Source of the DNA: JAQBQB01 sp963846925
Lineage (GTDB): Bacteria; Gemmatimonadota; Gemmatimonadetes; Gemmatimonadales; Gemmatimonadaceae
DNA length: 64,000 nt
Assembly: GCA_963846925.1 (NCBI GenBank)
Contig: CAWJXW010000008.1
Location: forward strand, 62,001-126,000
Reading direction: 5' to 3'
Shown here: positions 44,008 through 53,708 of the stretch, one piece after another
Layout of the letters: the number at the start of each line of letters is the position of its first letter
How positions within the stretch are numbered: position 1 is the stretch's first letter
Made by a program: the position numbers and the translations under genes
The notes under the pieces: generated by a model
The model's input: the letters and a program-made list of their open reading frames with translations, nothing else
Database searches by the model: none
Told to the model about the DNA's origin: nothing

Positions 44008-46560
44008 ATGAACAGAGCAACTTTGGTCCGGCTGGCCGGGCTGGCCGCCGGTGTGGCCATCGTCGCGAGCTGCGACACCACGACGCCCGCGGGATCGGGG
44101 ATCAACGTGTCGTCGAACGGCACCACAGGTTCGTCGTCCTCCGGCTCGAACACGAGCGGCCAGGGCCCGACGATCGGGATCGACTCGCCGGTAGTCGGCA
44201 CTCTCATCAACGTCGGCGACTCGCTCTTCGTGCGAGTCCACCTGCACAGCGAAAAGGGGTTGAAGTCCGCCACGATGCAGGGCCTCACCGCCAAGGGCAG
44301 CGTGGATCTCGGCACGTTCTCGCTGACGCCGCGCTATGGTTTGCTCAGCGTTCCGAACGGCGGCGCGTTCCGCACGGGCCTGAAGGACACCACGGTCCGC
44401 CGCTACCTCAAACAGACGAACCCGGCTGACACGACGGTCGACAGTCTCGTCGTCGTCGTGGGCGCCACCGACCTCACCGGCGCTGCCGACACGGCCATGC
44501 GTTCGGTGTTCATCGTGGCCGGCCCCAAGGTGACGATCGTCGCCCCGAACAACGGCGACAGCGTCCCGGCCGGCGTCGGCATCAGTGTTTCGGCCCGCGC
44601 GCAGAGCGGGAACGGCGTAGGACGCATCGACATTCGCGTCCAGGGCGAAGCGAACTGGCCGACAAAGCTCGACACGACGATTTCGCAGGTCTATTCCAAC
44701 GGTCCGCGCGACGTGACGTTCTCGACGACGGCGCGGGTTCCGATCAACGCTCCGATCCGCGGCAAGATCACGGTGTCCGCGACCTCACTCGATGGCAACA
44801 GGCAGCCGGGCGGCGGACCGCCGGTCGTCGCGTTCGTTCGCTCGGCGAGCACCGCTCAGCCACGCGTCACGCAAGTCGTCCCGCCGAAGATCGAGTTGAT
44901 TGATTCGGTGACTGTCAGCGCCACGGGAGACGGTATCGCGATTCTCGGCGTCATCATTCGCGATTCGACCAATCTGGTCGTGCAAACGGACTCCGTGACG
45001 CTTTCGCCCGCGAACGCGAATGCCAAAGCCAGCGTTCCGCTCAACCTGTCGCGCACACTGCAGGGCCAGCGACTCCGCATCACGGGGTTCGCCGTCGATC
45101 AGTCTGGACGGGTCGGTTACGCCGTACCCGCGACGAGCGCGACGTCCAACGGTAGCCTTGCGACCGCATGGGTGGACACCACTCTACTCGTCTACGGCCG
45201 CACCTACCCGCTCCCACAGCAAGGCACCATCGGCGACGTCGTGGTCGATGCCGCACGCGGCAACGTCTTCCTGTCGAACACGAATTTCAACCAGCTCAAC
45301 GTCTGGCAGAGCTCTTCGACCAGCAAAGGGTTCGCGGCAACACCGATCGCCGTCGGCTCTTTGCCGTGGGGCATGGTGATGTCCAACAACCCGGACACGC
45401 TGCTCGTCGCGAACTCCGGCGGTACGAACATCAGCCGCGTCTACGTCGGGACGACGAACCCAACGGCCATGCGCGAGGATCTGGGCCATCGCATCCTCAC
45501 TCGCAATACGTATGCGTACGTCATCAACACGATTCGTGACCAGACGGGTACGATCCGGCTCCAAGTGACGGGCCCGTTCAGCTACTCCGACCGGCCACAG
45601 TACATCGCGCAAGCCAAGGGCGGCCGGATCTTCTACTCGACGCGTCCCACAGAGACTGCGCCGGCGGGCACACTTCGATGGCTCGATCCATCGTTGCCCG
45701 TTCCTGACCCGAGGCAGATCTGGCAGTATGGCAACATCCAGAACACGCTTCAGGAAACGTACGTCCTGTTCAACGTGGACTCGATCGGCGTCAAACCGGC
45801 GCTGGCTGGAACAACCGCCTCGGACACGCTTTTCGGTTGGGACCATCCGTACGGCCAGGCGACAGGCACCATCGTCGCCACGGACCCGGATCCGTTGAAC
45901 GTCATTGCGGCGCTCGTTGCCGGCGGCAGCGACGCGGAGCTGGTTCTCGGCCTCGATTTGCCTTCGCTTGGCTTGTCGGACACGACCTTCGTCGCCGCAT
46001 CGGGCAATCGAAAGTGGGTCGCGTTCGGCGAGGGACACTCGGGCGGCGCAGGACGAATCGTGATGGCCGCGGACAGCGGGGGCCCCGTTCCCAACTTCTT
46101 CTCGCCGCTCGTCACCGTGAAGGATCTCACGGACAACGCGTCCGAGAAAAACTTCGGTATCGCGCTCGATCAAACCGGCCTGACGGTCGCGTCGCACGGT
46201 CTTCAGTCCTACTTCGCGTCGGTCAGCGATCCGTTCCACCTCAGACTGCAAGGCAAGTACGACTCGTTCGACGACGGCGCCGGCATCGCGTTCCATCCGG
46301 GCGCGAACGGCGTGCTGACGCCGCAGGATCAGCGGCTGGCGTTCGTCGGCTCGGCGAGCGGCAACATCGAAGTCGTGGACATCGCCTACTACATCCGACG
46401 CGCGCGGCTGCAACTCAAGAACCCCATCTACGGGGCGCTCCGCGTGTCGTTGCCGATGCCGGGCGATCCGGGCGACGTGATCCTCAAGGTCTTCGCGATC
46501 AGCCAGCAAGGCCTGGTCGTGATCGACCTGACGACGAACGACATCAAGCCTGGACCGTAA
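44008..46560 (+). CDS. Large lipoprotein with Ig-like and propeller-like regions, linked to pilQ
   Basis: The 850-residue protein has a lipoprotein signal (LAGLAAGVAIVASC), then a Ser/Gly/Thr-rich linker (GSSSSGSNTSGQG). Three or four beta-sandwich-like modules follow (for example GPKVTIVAPNNGDSVPAGVG). The C-terminal half resembles a YVTN-like propeller (IGDVVVDAARGNVFLSNTNF; SLPWGMVMSNNPDTLLVANS). It is only 20 bp after pilQ on the same strand, so it is probably part of the pilus operon. A pilotin or surface-exposed partner of the secretin is possible, but no known PilQ accessory protein has this architecture to my knowledge. Confidence 0.75.
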   Translation: MNRATLVRLAGLAAGVAIVASCDTTTPAGSGINVSSNGTTGSSSSGSNTSGQGPTIGIDSPVVGTLINVGDSLFVRVHLHSEKGLKSATMQGLTAKGSVDLGTFSLTPRYGLLSVPNGGAFRTGLKDTTVRRYLKQTNPADTTVDSLVVVVGATDLTGAADTAMRSVFIVAGPKVTIVAPNNGDSVPAGVGISVSARAQSGNGVGRIDIRVQGEANWPTKLDTTISQVYSNGPRDVTFSTTARVPINAPIRGKITVSATSLDGNRQPGGGPPVVAFVRSASTAQPRVTQVVPPKIELIDSVTVSATGDGIAILGVIIRDSTNLVVQTDSVTLSPANANAKASVPLNLSRTLQGQRLRITGFAVDQSGRVGYAVPATSATSNGSLATAWVDTTLLVYGRTYPLPQQGTIGDVVVDAARGNVFLSNTNFNQLNVWQSSSTSKGFAATPIAVGSLPWGMVMSNNPDTLLVANSGGTNISRVYVGTTNPTAMREDLGHRILTRNTYAYVINTIRDQTGTIRLQVTGPFSYSDRPQYIAQAKGGRIFYSTRPTETAPAGTLRWLDPSLPVPDPRQIWQYGNIQNTLQETYVLFNVDSIGVKPALAGTTASDTLFGWDHPYGQATGTIVATDPDPLNVIAALVAGGSDAELVLGLDLPSLGLSDTTFVAASGNRKWVAFGEGHSGGAGRIVMAADSGGPVPNFFSPLVTVKDLTDNASEKNFGIALDQTGLTVASHGLQSYFASVSDPFHLRLQGKYDSFDDGAGIAFHPGANGVLTPQDQRLAFVGSASGNIEVVDIAYYIRRARLQLKNPIYGALRVSLPMPGDPGDVILKVFAISQQGLVVIDLTTNDIKPGP

Positions 46561-46627
46561 GCAAGAATGAAGGGGCCGCGCGAGTCGCGGCCACGCGGAC
46601 GGAGGGTAGGGCGCTAAGATTCACGGC

Positions 46628-47821
46628 ATGACCCTCCGTTTCACGACCGCTGGTGAATCGCATGGGCAGGCCCTCGTGAGCATTCTAGAAGGAATGCCGG
46701 CGGGCCTGCCTCTGCTTTCGGTGGACGTCGACTCGGAGCTCGCGCGGCGCCAGCAAGGCTATGGCCGCGGGCGCCGCATGCAGATCGAGAAGGACGCCGT
46801 CGAATTCCTGTCCGGCGTCCGCGCGGGCGAGACCATCGGGTCGCCCATCGCGATGCTGATCCGCAATCGCGACTGGAAGAACTGGGAAGAGATCATGAGC
46901 CCCGCGCCCGACGCCGAGCCCGGCGTTCCGCGCAAACGCGCCGTCACGCGGGTGCGTCCGGGTCACGCCGACCTCACCGGTCTCCTCAAGTACGACCGCG
47001 ACGACGCGCGCGACATCCTCGAGCGCGCGTCGGCCCGCGAGACCACGGCCCGCGTGGCCGCGGCGGCCATCTGCAAGCGATTCCTGCGCGAGTTCGGCAT
47101 CTGCATCGGAAGCCACGTCGCGCATCTCGGAGGCATCGACGCACGCCGTCCGGATGAAATGCCCGCCGACATCAACACTGCCGCCGACGAGTCGCCGCTG
47201 CGAACGCTCGACGCCGAGGCCGAAAAGCGGATGATCGAGAAGATCGACGAGATCAAGCGCGCGGGAAATACCCTCGGCGGCATCTGCGAGGTGGTCGCCG
47301 ACGGAATCCCGGTGGGTCTCGGCTCGCACGTCTCCTGGGACCGCAAACTGGATGGGCGCATCGGCGCGGCGATCATGTCCATCCCGGCCGTGAAGGGCGT
47401 GGAGATCGGGATGGGGTTTCAAGCGTCGCGCGTCACGGGCGCCGAGGTGCACGACGAGATCGAGCCGGCGCCCGGCAGGACGCGCACGGGCAATGTCCGC
47501 CGTCGCACCAATCGCGCGGGCGGTCTCGAGGGAGGGATGACGACGGGAGAACCCTTGGTCGTCCGCGTCGCGATGAAGCCGATCAGCACCCTGATGCGCC
47601 CCTTGGCGACAGTGGACGTGGCGAGCGGCGAGTCGGCGTCCGCGGTGGCAGAACGGAGCGATGTGACGGCCGTTCCAGCGATGGGAGTGATCGCGGAAGC
47701 AATGTTGGCATTCGTGCTTGCTGATGCGTTCCTGGAGAAATTCGGCGGTGATTCGCTCGGAGAGACGCGGCGCAACCATGACGCCTACCTTTCGCACGTC
47801 GCGGCCAGGATCGGAGGCTGA
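46628..47821 (+). CDS. aroC: Chorismate synthase
   Basis: The 397-residue protein starts MTLRFTTAGESHGQALVSI and contains the family signatures for FMN and EPSP binding (RRQQGYGRGRRMQIEKD; VRPGHADLTGLLKY; ASARETTARVAA; GGMTTGEPLVVRVAMKP). It converts 5-enolpyruvylshikimate 3-phosphate to chorismate, the last shikimate-pathway step. The 67 bp before it contain a short GC hairpin (46574-46592) without a T tract. The 3' end overlaps aroK by 44 bp. Confidence 0.97.
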   Translation: MTLRFTTAGESHGQALVSILEGMPAGLPLLSVDVDSELARRQQGYGRGRRMQIEKDAVEFLSGVRAGETIGSPIAMLIRNRDWKNWEEIMSPAPDAEPGVPRKRAVTRVRPGHADLTGLLKYDRDDARDILERASARETTARVAAAAICKRFLREFGICIGSHVAHLGGIDARRPDEMPADINTAADESPLRTLDAEAEKRMIEKIDEIKRAGNTLGGICEVVADGIPVGLGSHVSWDRKLDGRIGAAIMSIPAVKGVEIGMGFQASRVTGAEVHDEIEPAPGRTRTGNVRRRTNRAGGLEGGMTTGEPLVVRVAMKPISTLMRPLATVDVASGESASAVAERSDVTAVPAMGVIAEAMLAFVLADAFLEKFGGDSLGETRRNHDAYLSHVAARIGG

Positions 47822-48341
47822 TCCGTCGAAGCCACACGTGATTCTCGTCGGTCTCCCCGGCGCCGGAAAATCCACGATCGGTGCCGCCGTCGCCGAACGC
47901 CTCGGTCGATCCTTTCTCGACCTCGACGTGGAGCTGGAGCGCCGGGAAGGGCGGTCCGTCGGGCAGATCTTTGGAGAGGCTGGCGAGGGATACTTCCGCC
48001 AGAAGGAACGCGAGCTCACGGAGGAATTGAAGCTCGTCGGAAACATGATCCTGGCCCCGGGCGGGGGCTGGATTGGTGACCCCCGGGTTGTTTCGCTGCT
48101 GCACCCCCCTGGACGCCTCATATACCTTAGAGTGCGTCCGGTGACGGCACTTGCTCGTTTAGGGCCGGATCGGGCGCTCAGGCCGCTACTTTCACGTCCA
48201 GAGCCTCTCGTCGAACTGGAGCGTCTATACCGGGAGCGGCGGGCGGCGTACGAGGCCGCCGACGAGACGATAGATACGGAACTCTTTAGCCTGCAAAGGG
48301 TTATAGAGCGTGTGGCAGAACTTGCCTCGTTTTCGGGGTGA
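47778..48341 (+). CDS. aroK: Shikimate kinase
   Basis: The ATG at 47778 lies inside aroC and gives 187 residues. Walker A is GLPGAGKSTIG, the shikimate-binding DLDVELE and FRQKERELTEEL follow, and GGGWIGDP matches the family GGG motif. The enzyme phosphorylates shikimate two steps before AroC. The 44-bp overlap couples translation of the two pathway enzymes. The 190 bp after the gene (48342-48531) hold no feature I can name. Confidence 0.93.
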   Translation: MTPTFRTSRPGSEADPSKPHVILVGLPGAGKSTIGAAVAERLGRSFLDLDVELERREGRSVGQIFGEAGEGYFRQKERELTEELKLVGNMILAPGGGWIGDPRVVSLLHPPGRLIYLRVRPVTALARLGPDRALRPLLSRPEPLVELERLYRERRAAYEAADETIDTELFSLQRVIERVAELASFSG

Positions 48342-48531
48342 TTCTACGTTACCGCGGCGGCGGGGCTGATCGTCGGTCCTGAGGCCGGAAGAAAGAGAAC
48401 ACGGCCGGATTTCATGGGGCGAGGAACGATGCTCTGGCATCGCGTGTCCTCCCCTTCGTGCTTTCGGGGCTTGATGCCGCAGACGATCGGCTGACGGCCT
48501 CGGCAGGTGAGATGGCGGGGCAAAGATTGCG

Positions 48532-48768
48532 ATGATTTTTCGCGTGCTAGGACCCCACGAACGGGGCCGTTTCGCTCCCGAAGCGTGGGGACATTTGCTG
48601 GCGCTGAGCGGTTCGGGCGCGCTGAACGCGGCCGAGCTGGAGCACATCATAGAACGGGCACTCGTGCAGATCGACGGACGCATCGCGCTCGACGATCTCC
48701 GCTCCCTCATGGAGGGCGCGGGATTCGTACAGCGCGGCGACGGCGATCAAAACCAGACGGTCCACTGA
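48532..48768 (+). CDS. Smg/DUF494-like small protein upstream of topA
   Basis: The 78-residue protein (MIFRVLGPHERGRFAPEAWG, then LNAAELEHIIERAL and LDDLRSLMEGAGF) matches the C-terminal half of the Smg/DUF494 family, whose genes commonly lie next to topA and dprA. It is shorter than E. coli Smg (about 157 residues). It ends 10 bp before topA, so it is probably co-transcribed. Function is unknown across the family. Confidence 0.65.
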   Translation: MIFRVLGPHERGRFAPEAWGHLLALSGSGALNAAELEHIIERALVQIDGRIALDDLRSLMEGAGFVQRGDGDQNQTVH

Positions 48769-48778
48769 ACACATTGAG

Positions 48779-51265
48779 ATGGCAACCAGAAAGCGTGTGC
48801 CGGGAGTGAAATCGACATCGGGTACGGCGGGGGGGGCGAAGAGCCGTCCCACCGCGAAGCGCGCGGCCAAGGGCAAGGCGACGAAAAAGGCCGCCGCCCG
48901 GCGAGGGAAGCCGGTCGTCGAGTACTTCGAGGGTCCGGCGACCGCTGGCGGCAGCACGCTCGTGATCGTCGAGTCGCCCACCAAGGCGAAGACGATCGGC
49001 AAGTATCTCGGACGCGGCTACCGCGTGCGCGCGACGGTCGGCCACATCATGGATTTGCCCGAGAAGAAGCTCGGCATCGACGTCGAGAAGGGCTTCACGC
49101 CCGAGCTCGTGCCGATCCCGGGCAAGGAAAAGACGATCGCCGAGATCAAGAGCGCGGCGAAGGAGAGCCGTGAGGTCCTGATCGCGACCGACCCTGATCG
49201 CGAGGGAGAAGCGATCGCCCAGCACGTGGCAACGCAGATCAAGCCGAAGCGTGGCGACGTCGCCGTGCCGATCAGGCGCGTGCTCTTTCACGAGATCACG
49301 AAAGACGCCGTCCGTGCCGCGATCGAAAACGCGGGCAAGATCGACGCGAAGAAGGTAGAGGCGCAGCAGGCGCGCCGCGTGCTCGACCGGCTCGTCGGCT
49401 ACAAAGCGAGCCCGGTCCTTTGGAAGACCGTGAAGAAGGGACTCTCCGCGGGACGCGTGCAGACCGTCGCACTGCGGCTGATCGTCGAGCGCGAGCGGGA
49501 GATTCGCGCGTTCACGCCGGTCGAGTACTGGACGATCGAGGCGCTGCTCGCCAAGGAAGGACAGGAGTTCACCGCCAAGCTGCACCACATCGATGGCAAG
49601 AAGGCGGAGATTTCGAACGAGGCCGACGCGCAGCGCATCATCACCGACCTGAGCGACCGCAAGACGTTCGACGTCACCGAAGTCAAGCGGCGCGAGCGTC
49701 GCAAGAATCCGGCGGCGCCGTTCACGACGTCGACGCTGCAGCAGGAGGCGGCGAAGAAGCTGTCGATGGGCTCGAAGCGGACGATGCGCCTCGCCCAGGA
49801 TCTGTACGAGGGCATCGAGATCGGCGACGAAGGCGGCGTCGGCCTCATCACGTACATGCGAACCGATTCGACGCGCGTGGCGGAAAGCGCGGCGACTCAG
49901 GCGCGCGACTACATGCGCACCATGTTCGGCCAGGAGTACGTGCCGGCCGCGGTGCAGCTCTACGGTGACTCCAAGGCGAAGAACACGCAGGACGCGCACG
50001 AGGCCATTCGCCCGACCGATCCAACGCGCCGTCCCGATGCGGTGAAGCGATTCCTGACGCCCGACCAGTTCAAGCTCTACAACCTGATTTGGCAGCGCTT
50101 CATGGCGTCGCAGATGACGCCGGCCGTCTTCGACACGACCACCGTCGATTTCGACATCCCGTCGTCGAATCAACCGGACATCGGCCGGCGCAGCTATCTG
50201 TTCCGCGCCACGGGCTCGATCGTGAAGTTCAAAGGCTTCCTGGTCCTTTATCGCGAAGGCCGCGAGGACGGCGAGCATCGGACGCTCGAGGATGAGCAGG
50301 CGCTCCCGGTCGTCGAGGTCGGCGAGAAAGTGCCGTGCAAGTCGATCACGCCGAGCCAGCACTTCACCGAGCCGCCGCCGCGATTTTCCGAGGCGAGCCT
50401 CGTCAAGGAGCTCGAGCGGCTCGGCATCGGCCGTCCGTCGACCTACGCGTCGATCATCTCCGTGCTCGCCGACCGGCGATATGTGGAGCTGACTCAGCGC
50501 CGGTTCTTCCCGACGGAGCTCGGCGAGAGCGTCGAGAAGGTCATGGTGAAGCAGTTCCCGGACATCTTCAACGTGGACTTCACGTCGGAGATGGAACAGG
50601 AGCTCGACAAGATCGAAGAGGGTGACCTCGGCTGGCAGAAGGTTCTCAAGGACTTCTACTCGCCGTTCGCGGCGCGGCTGAACAAAGTGGACGCGCCGTC
50701 GCTGATCGCCGAAGCGTACGACCTGTCGAAGGTCCACGAGCTGCGGTGCCCGGAGTGCGGCGGCAAGCTCGAGCCGCGCGGCGGATTCTTCGGGCCGTTC
50801 CTCGCCTGCGAGAACCACCCGAAGAAGTGCAAGTACACGCGCCCGATCAAAGGCGAGAAGGCCAAGCCCGTGATGACGGAGTACAAGTGCCACGTCTGCG
50901 GCGCGCCGATGGTCATTCGCACGGGTCGCAGCGGGCAGTTCCTCGGGTGCAGCACGTTCCCGAAGTGCCGCGGCACTCGCTCTCTCCCTACCGGGGTGTT
51001 CTGCCCGAAGGACGGTGGCGAGTTGGTGGAGCGCCGCTCGCGCAAGCGCGGCACGGCGTTCTACGCGTGCGCGAACGAGGACTGCGACTTCGTCGCCTGG
51101 AACAAGCCCGTGAACGAAAAGTGTCCGGAGTGCGGTTTCGTCGGCGCCGAGATGAAGTTCAACAAGACGCGCGGCGACTTCCGCAAATGTCTCAAGTGCG
51201 GCAACGAGTGGGACGGGCCGAAAGTGGACGAACCGGTGGACGCGGAGCCGGCGCTCGCCGGCTGA
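48779..51265 (+). CDS. topA: DNA topoisomerase I (type IA)
   Basis: The 828-residue protein has a Lys/Ala/Arg-rich N-terminal extension (residues 1-55), the TOPRIM domain (LVIVESPTKAKTIGKYLG; ATDPDREGEAIA), the catalytic Tyr in GLITYMRTDSTRVA, and four Cys-rich zinc ribbons at the C-terminus (CPECGG, CHVCGA, CPKDGG, CPECGF units). It relaxes negative supercoils. The extension is longer than in E. coli and histone-tail-like; a run of eight G occurs at its coding start (near 48830). The start ATG 48779 follows the Smg-like gene by 10 bp. Confidence 0.97.
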   Translation: MATRKRVPGVKSTSGTAGGAKSRPTAKRAAKGKATKKAAARRGKPVVEYFEGPATAGGSTLVIVESPTKAKTIGKYLGRGYRVRATVGHIMDLPEKKLGIDVEKGFTPELVPIPGKEKTIAEIKSAAKESREVLIATDPDREGEAIAQHVATQIKPKRGDVAVPIRRVLFHEITKDAVRAAIENAGKIDAKKVEAQQARRVLDRLVGYKASPVLWKTVKKGLSAGRVQTVALRLIVEREREIRAFTPVEYWTIEALLAKEGQEFTAKLHHIDGKKAEISNEADAQRIITDLSDRKTFDVTEVKRRERRKNPAAPFTTSTLQQEAAKKLSMGSKRTMRLAQDLYEGIEIGDEGGVGLITYMRTDSTRVAESAATQARDYMRTMFGQEYVPAAVQLYGDSKAKNTQDAHEAIRPTDPTRRPDAVKRFLTPDQFKLYNLIWQRFMASQMTPAVFDTTTVDFDIPSSNQPDIGRRSYLFRATGSIVKFKGFLVLYREGREDGEHRTLEDEQALPVVEVGEKVPCKSITPSQHFTEPPPRFSEASLVKELERLGIGRPSTYASIISVLADRRYVELTQRRFFPTELGESVEKVMVKQFPDIFNVDFTSEMEQELDKIEEGDLGWQKVLKDFYSPFAARLNKVDAPSLIAEAYDLSKVHELRCPECGGKLEPRGGFFGPFLACENHPKKCKYTRPIKGEKAKPVMTEYKCHVCGAPMVIRTGRSGQFLGCSTFPKCRGTRSLPTGVFCPKDGGELVERRSRKRGTAFYACANEDCDFVAWNKPVNEKCPECGFVGAEMKFNKTRGDFRKCLKCGNEWDGPKVDEPVDAEPALAG

Positions 51266-51277
51266 CCGACCGTCGGA

Positions 51278-52543
51278 TCAGTGCGGCAGGGGTAGGCCGC
51301 CTTTGACGAGGACCGGCGTCGCTTCGGCGACGCCGTTTCCGTCTCCCAGCTCGCCGTGCGCGCCGTCGCCCCAGCAAAACACGCGCGCCGTCGAGTTGAT
51401 CGCGCAAACGTGCTCGAGGCCCACATCCAACGCGACGACGTTCGAGATGCCCGTGATCTTTTGAGGCGTGTAGGAGCAAACGAACGTGACGGGAGCCGGG
51501 TTGACCACGCCCGGCGGGGAGAAGGGCGTGCACGCCGAGCTCGCGGCCGCGCCGCCGAGCTGGCCCTTGGATCCATAGCCCCAGCAGTACACGTCGCCGA
51601 GCGGAGTGAAGCCGCACGTCGTCGAGAAGATCGAGTTCGCGCGCGAACTGCGGATATTGCTGAACGGAACTCCGCCCGCGATCTGCGTAGCCACATGCCG
51701 CTCGACCCCCGTGCCATCTCCGAGCTGGCCCGACGAGTTGTTGCCCCAGCAGAACGCCGCGCCCGCGTCGTTCAGCCCGCACTCGTGAATCGGTCCGCTC
51801 GACAGGTCCCGTAGCTTGAGCGTTCCGGCCGCGGCGCGCGGCACGGACGAAGAGGACACATCCCCGGTGCCGAGCTCTCCATACGTATTGTCTCCCCAGC
51901 ACCACGCGGCGCCGTCGGAGGTGAGCCCACACGCGCTGAAGAAATCGGCGACGACCGACGCGAATCGGACGCTCGTCTGCACCGGAGTCGCGCCCGTTCG
52001 GCGCACCGTGTCACCGACGCCGAGCTGGCCCTGGCTGTTGATCCCCCAGCAATACGCCGCGCCGCCCGCGTCGAGCCCGCAGCCGAACTTGGCGCCGACC
52101 GTGATCGACGCGAACGGATGCGGCGCCGCGACGGCGACCGGGACGGTGCGATAGCTGAGCGGGACTCCGGGTTGCGTGGGGTCGTCGCCCCAGCACCAGG
52201 CCGTGCCGTGGCGATCCAACGCGCACACGGAGGCATATCCTGCCGCGATCGCGGCGAACTGATGTCCGCCGGCGGTCGGGGTCGGGACGAGCTCGGGGTT
52301 GAAGCTCGAGTCGCCGAGCTGGCCCCGAAGGTTGTCCCCCCAGCAATAGGACTTGCCGTCGGTCGTGAGGACGCACGAGAACTGCTGCCCCGTCGCCAGC
52401 GCGGTGGTCACCACCGGCGTGCTGGGGAACGAAGGCCCGACCGAGTCGCTGCCGCACGCGAGCGCGCCGACGAGCACGGTGGCGGCGATCGACGGCATTG
52501 CTCGCCCAATGGTGTTCGCCAAGAACTGGGACTGAGAAGACAT
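51278..52543 (-). CDS. RCC1-repeat lipoprotein
   Basis: The 421-residue protein has a lipoprotein signal (SIAATVLVGALAC) and seven repeats of the type CxLxxxGxxYCWGxNxxGQLG, enough for one seven-bladed RCC1-type propeller. Each repeat carries a pair of Cys in fixed positions, suggesting disulfide-stabilised blades outside the cell. RCC1 repeats bind proteins or act as inhibitors in other systems; the role here is unknown. It converges on topA with a 12-bp gap and lies downstream of the DUF6702 gene on the same strand. Confidence 0.85.
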   Translation of the reverse strand: MSSQSQFLANTIGRAMPSIAATVLVGALACGSDSVGPSFPSTPVVTTALATGQQFSCVLTTDGKSYCWGDNLRGQLGDSSFNPELVPTPTAGGHQFAAIAAGYASVCALDRHGTAWCWGDDPTQPGVPLSYRTVPVAVAAPHPFASITVGAKFGCGLDAGGAAYCWGINSQGQLGVGDTVRRTGATPVQTSVRFASVVADFFSACGLTSDGAAWCWGDNTYGELGTGDVSSSSVPRAAAGTLKLRDLSSGPIHECGLNDAGAAFCWGNNSSGQLGDGTGVERHVATQIAGGVPFSNIRSSRANSIFSTTCGFTPLGDVYCWGYGSKGQLGGAAASSACTPFSPPGVVNPAPVTFVCSYTPQKITGISNVVALDVGLEHVCAINSTARVFCWGDGAHGELGDGNGVAEATPVLVKGGLPLPH

Positions 52544-52626
52544 TGCGACTCTCCGATCGGTGACGACGCGCCATCAATCGTACGGGCGTCTTCTCCGGTC
52601 GGCAAGACGGGAGTGTTCATCGTTTC

Positions 52627-53097
52627 CTAATCGCCGATCGGCTTCTCCGCGTCCCCGTGAGTGAACAACATGGTCCGCGTCTGCGGACCGTCCGTCACGC
52701 GCACGACGTTGACCTGATCGGCGAACAGCTCACAGAGCATCTGGTCGCGCAGCGACAGCTTGCGCGCCGGCGCGAGATTGGTCTCCGCGCAGAGCCAAAG
52801 CAGGTCGCCCTGACGGCGCGTCCCGCAGTCGCGCAGCACGAGCGGACCGCCGGCTTCATCGGCGACGGAAATCGCGCGCGCGACGTAGTCGGCAGCCCGC
52901 GCGTCCCACGAGCCGGTTTTTCTCGCCGCGTTCAGGGCGGTGCCGAAGTCATCCGCGAAGATGCGCACGACGACGCGGAGCGTGTTGCGAGCGCGGTCGA
53001 TCGTGACCTCCGCCATCGTCGTGTGCAGCGGATGCGCGGCGACGACGTCGACCGGCCTCGCCACCAACGTCGCCGCAAGCAGCAGCGCCGCTACCAC
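52627..53097 (-). CDS. DUF6702-like exported protein
   Basis: I choose the GTG at 53097 because it directly precedes a signal peptide (VVAALLLAATLVA...AAHPLHTT), has GGAG upstream, and overlaps the HupE-like stop by 7 bp. The longer ATG (53181) would overlap that gene by 91 bp. The 156-residue product begins its mature part HPLHTTMAEV and has the RVVVRIFADDF segment that occurs in a family annotated DUF6702, common next to HupE/UreJ-type genes. Function unknown. It is the last gene of the DUF4331 operon. Confidence 0.7.
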   Translation of the reverse strand: MVAALLLAATLVARPVDVVAAHPLHTTMAEVTIDRARNTLRVVVRIFADDFGTALNAARKTGSWDARAADYVARAISVADEAGGPLVLRDCGTRRQGDLLWLCAETNLAPARKLSLRDQMLCELFADQVNVVRVTDGPQTRTMLFTHGDAEKPIGD

Positions 53098-53708
53098 GGA
53101 CTTCGCTCCACGGCCCAGCGCGACGCGACCACCACGACGAGCAGCGAGACGCCGACGATCCGCAAACGAAGCGCCGGCCATCGCGTGCTTGGTTCCTTCG
53201 CGAAGGCGATGCCCGCCGCGATTCCGCGATCCACCAGTGCGAGCGCCAGCGCCGCCGCGCCGAGAATCACGATCTGACCGAGCTCGATCCCCACGTTGAA
53301 GCCGAAGAGCGGCAGCGCGATGTGCGTGACGAACATCGCGCTCAGGTAGTTGGCGAACCCCGCACCGTGGACGAGCCCGAACACGCCCGCGAACACCGGA
53401 CGATACCGGCTCTGAATGCCCGCTCGGCGGCGCGCGCTGGCGATGAGATTCTCGACGCCCGTGGCGACGATCGTCACTGGGATCAGGAATTCGATCAGCG
53501 CGGCAGGGAAGTGCACGACTCCGGTGACCGCCAAACCGAGCGTCACAGAATGGCCGACCGTGAACGCGGTGATGACCCAGAGCGCCTGACGCACGTCGCG
53601 CGGGCGATAGATCGCCGCGAGCGCGACCAGGAACAGAATGTGGTCCATCGCTTCGATGTCGACGATGTGGCGAAAACCGAGTTCGATATACGTCGACAGC
53701 TCGCTCAC
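53091..53708 (-). CDS. HupE/UreJ-like membrane protein
   Basis: The GTG at 53708 overlaps the TPR gene stop. The 205-residue protein has about six transmembrane helices and the family pattern ELGFRHIVDIEAMDHILFLV, with H and DH residues proposed as metal ligands, plus VHGAGFANYL and FNVGIELGQ. HupE/UreJ proteins are regarded as nickel (or cobalt) permeases; this divergent branch (HupE_UreJ_2) also occurs away from hydrogenase and urease genes, as here, so the substrate is open. Confidence 0.82.
   Translation of the reverse strand: MSELSTYIELGFRHIVDIEAMDHILFLVALAAIYRPRDVRQALWVITAFTVGHSVTLGLAVTGVVHFPAALIEFLIPVTIVATGVENLIASARRRAGIQSRYRPVFAGVFGLVHGAGFANYLSAMFVTHIALPLFGFNVGIELGQIVILGAAALALALVDRGIAAGIAFAKEPSTRWPALRLRIVGVSLLVVVVASRWAVERSPW

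Noticed and set aside
41597..44020. Long minus-strand open frame (807 codons) opposite pilP-pilQ
   Set aside because: It is antisense to clearly coding pilP and pilQ, is Arg-rich without recognisable domains, and arises from the high G/C at third codon positions.
46574..46592. GC hairpin between the pilus lipoprotein and aroC as terminator
   Set aside because: The 7-bp stem has no following T tract, so I do not call it a terminator.
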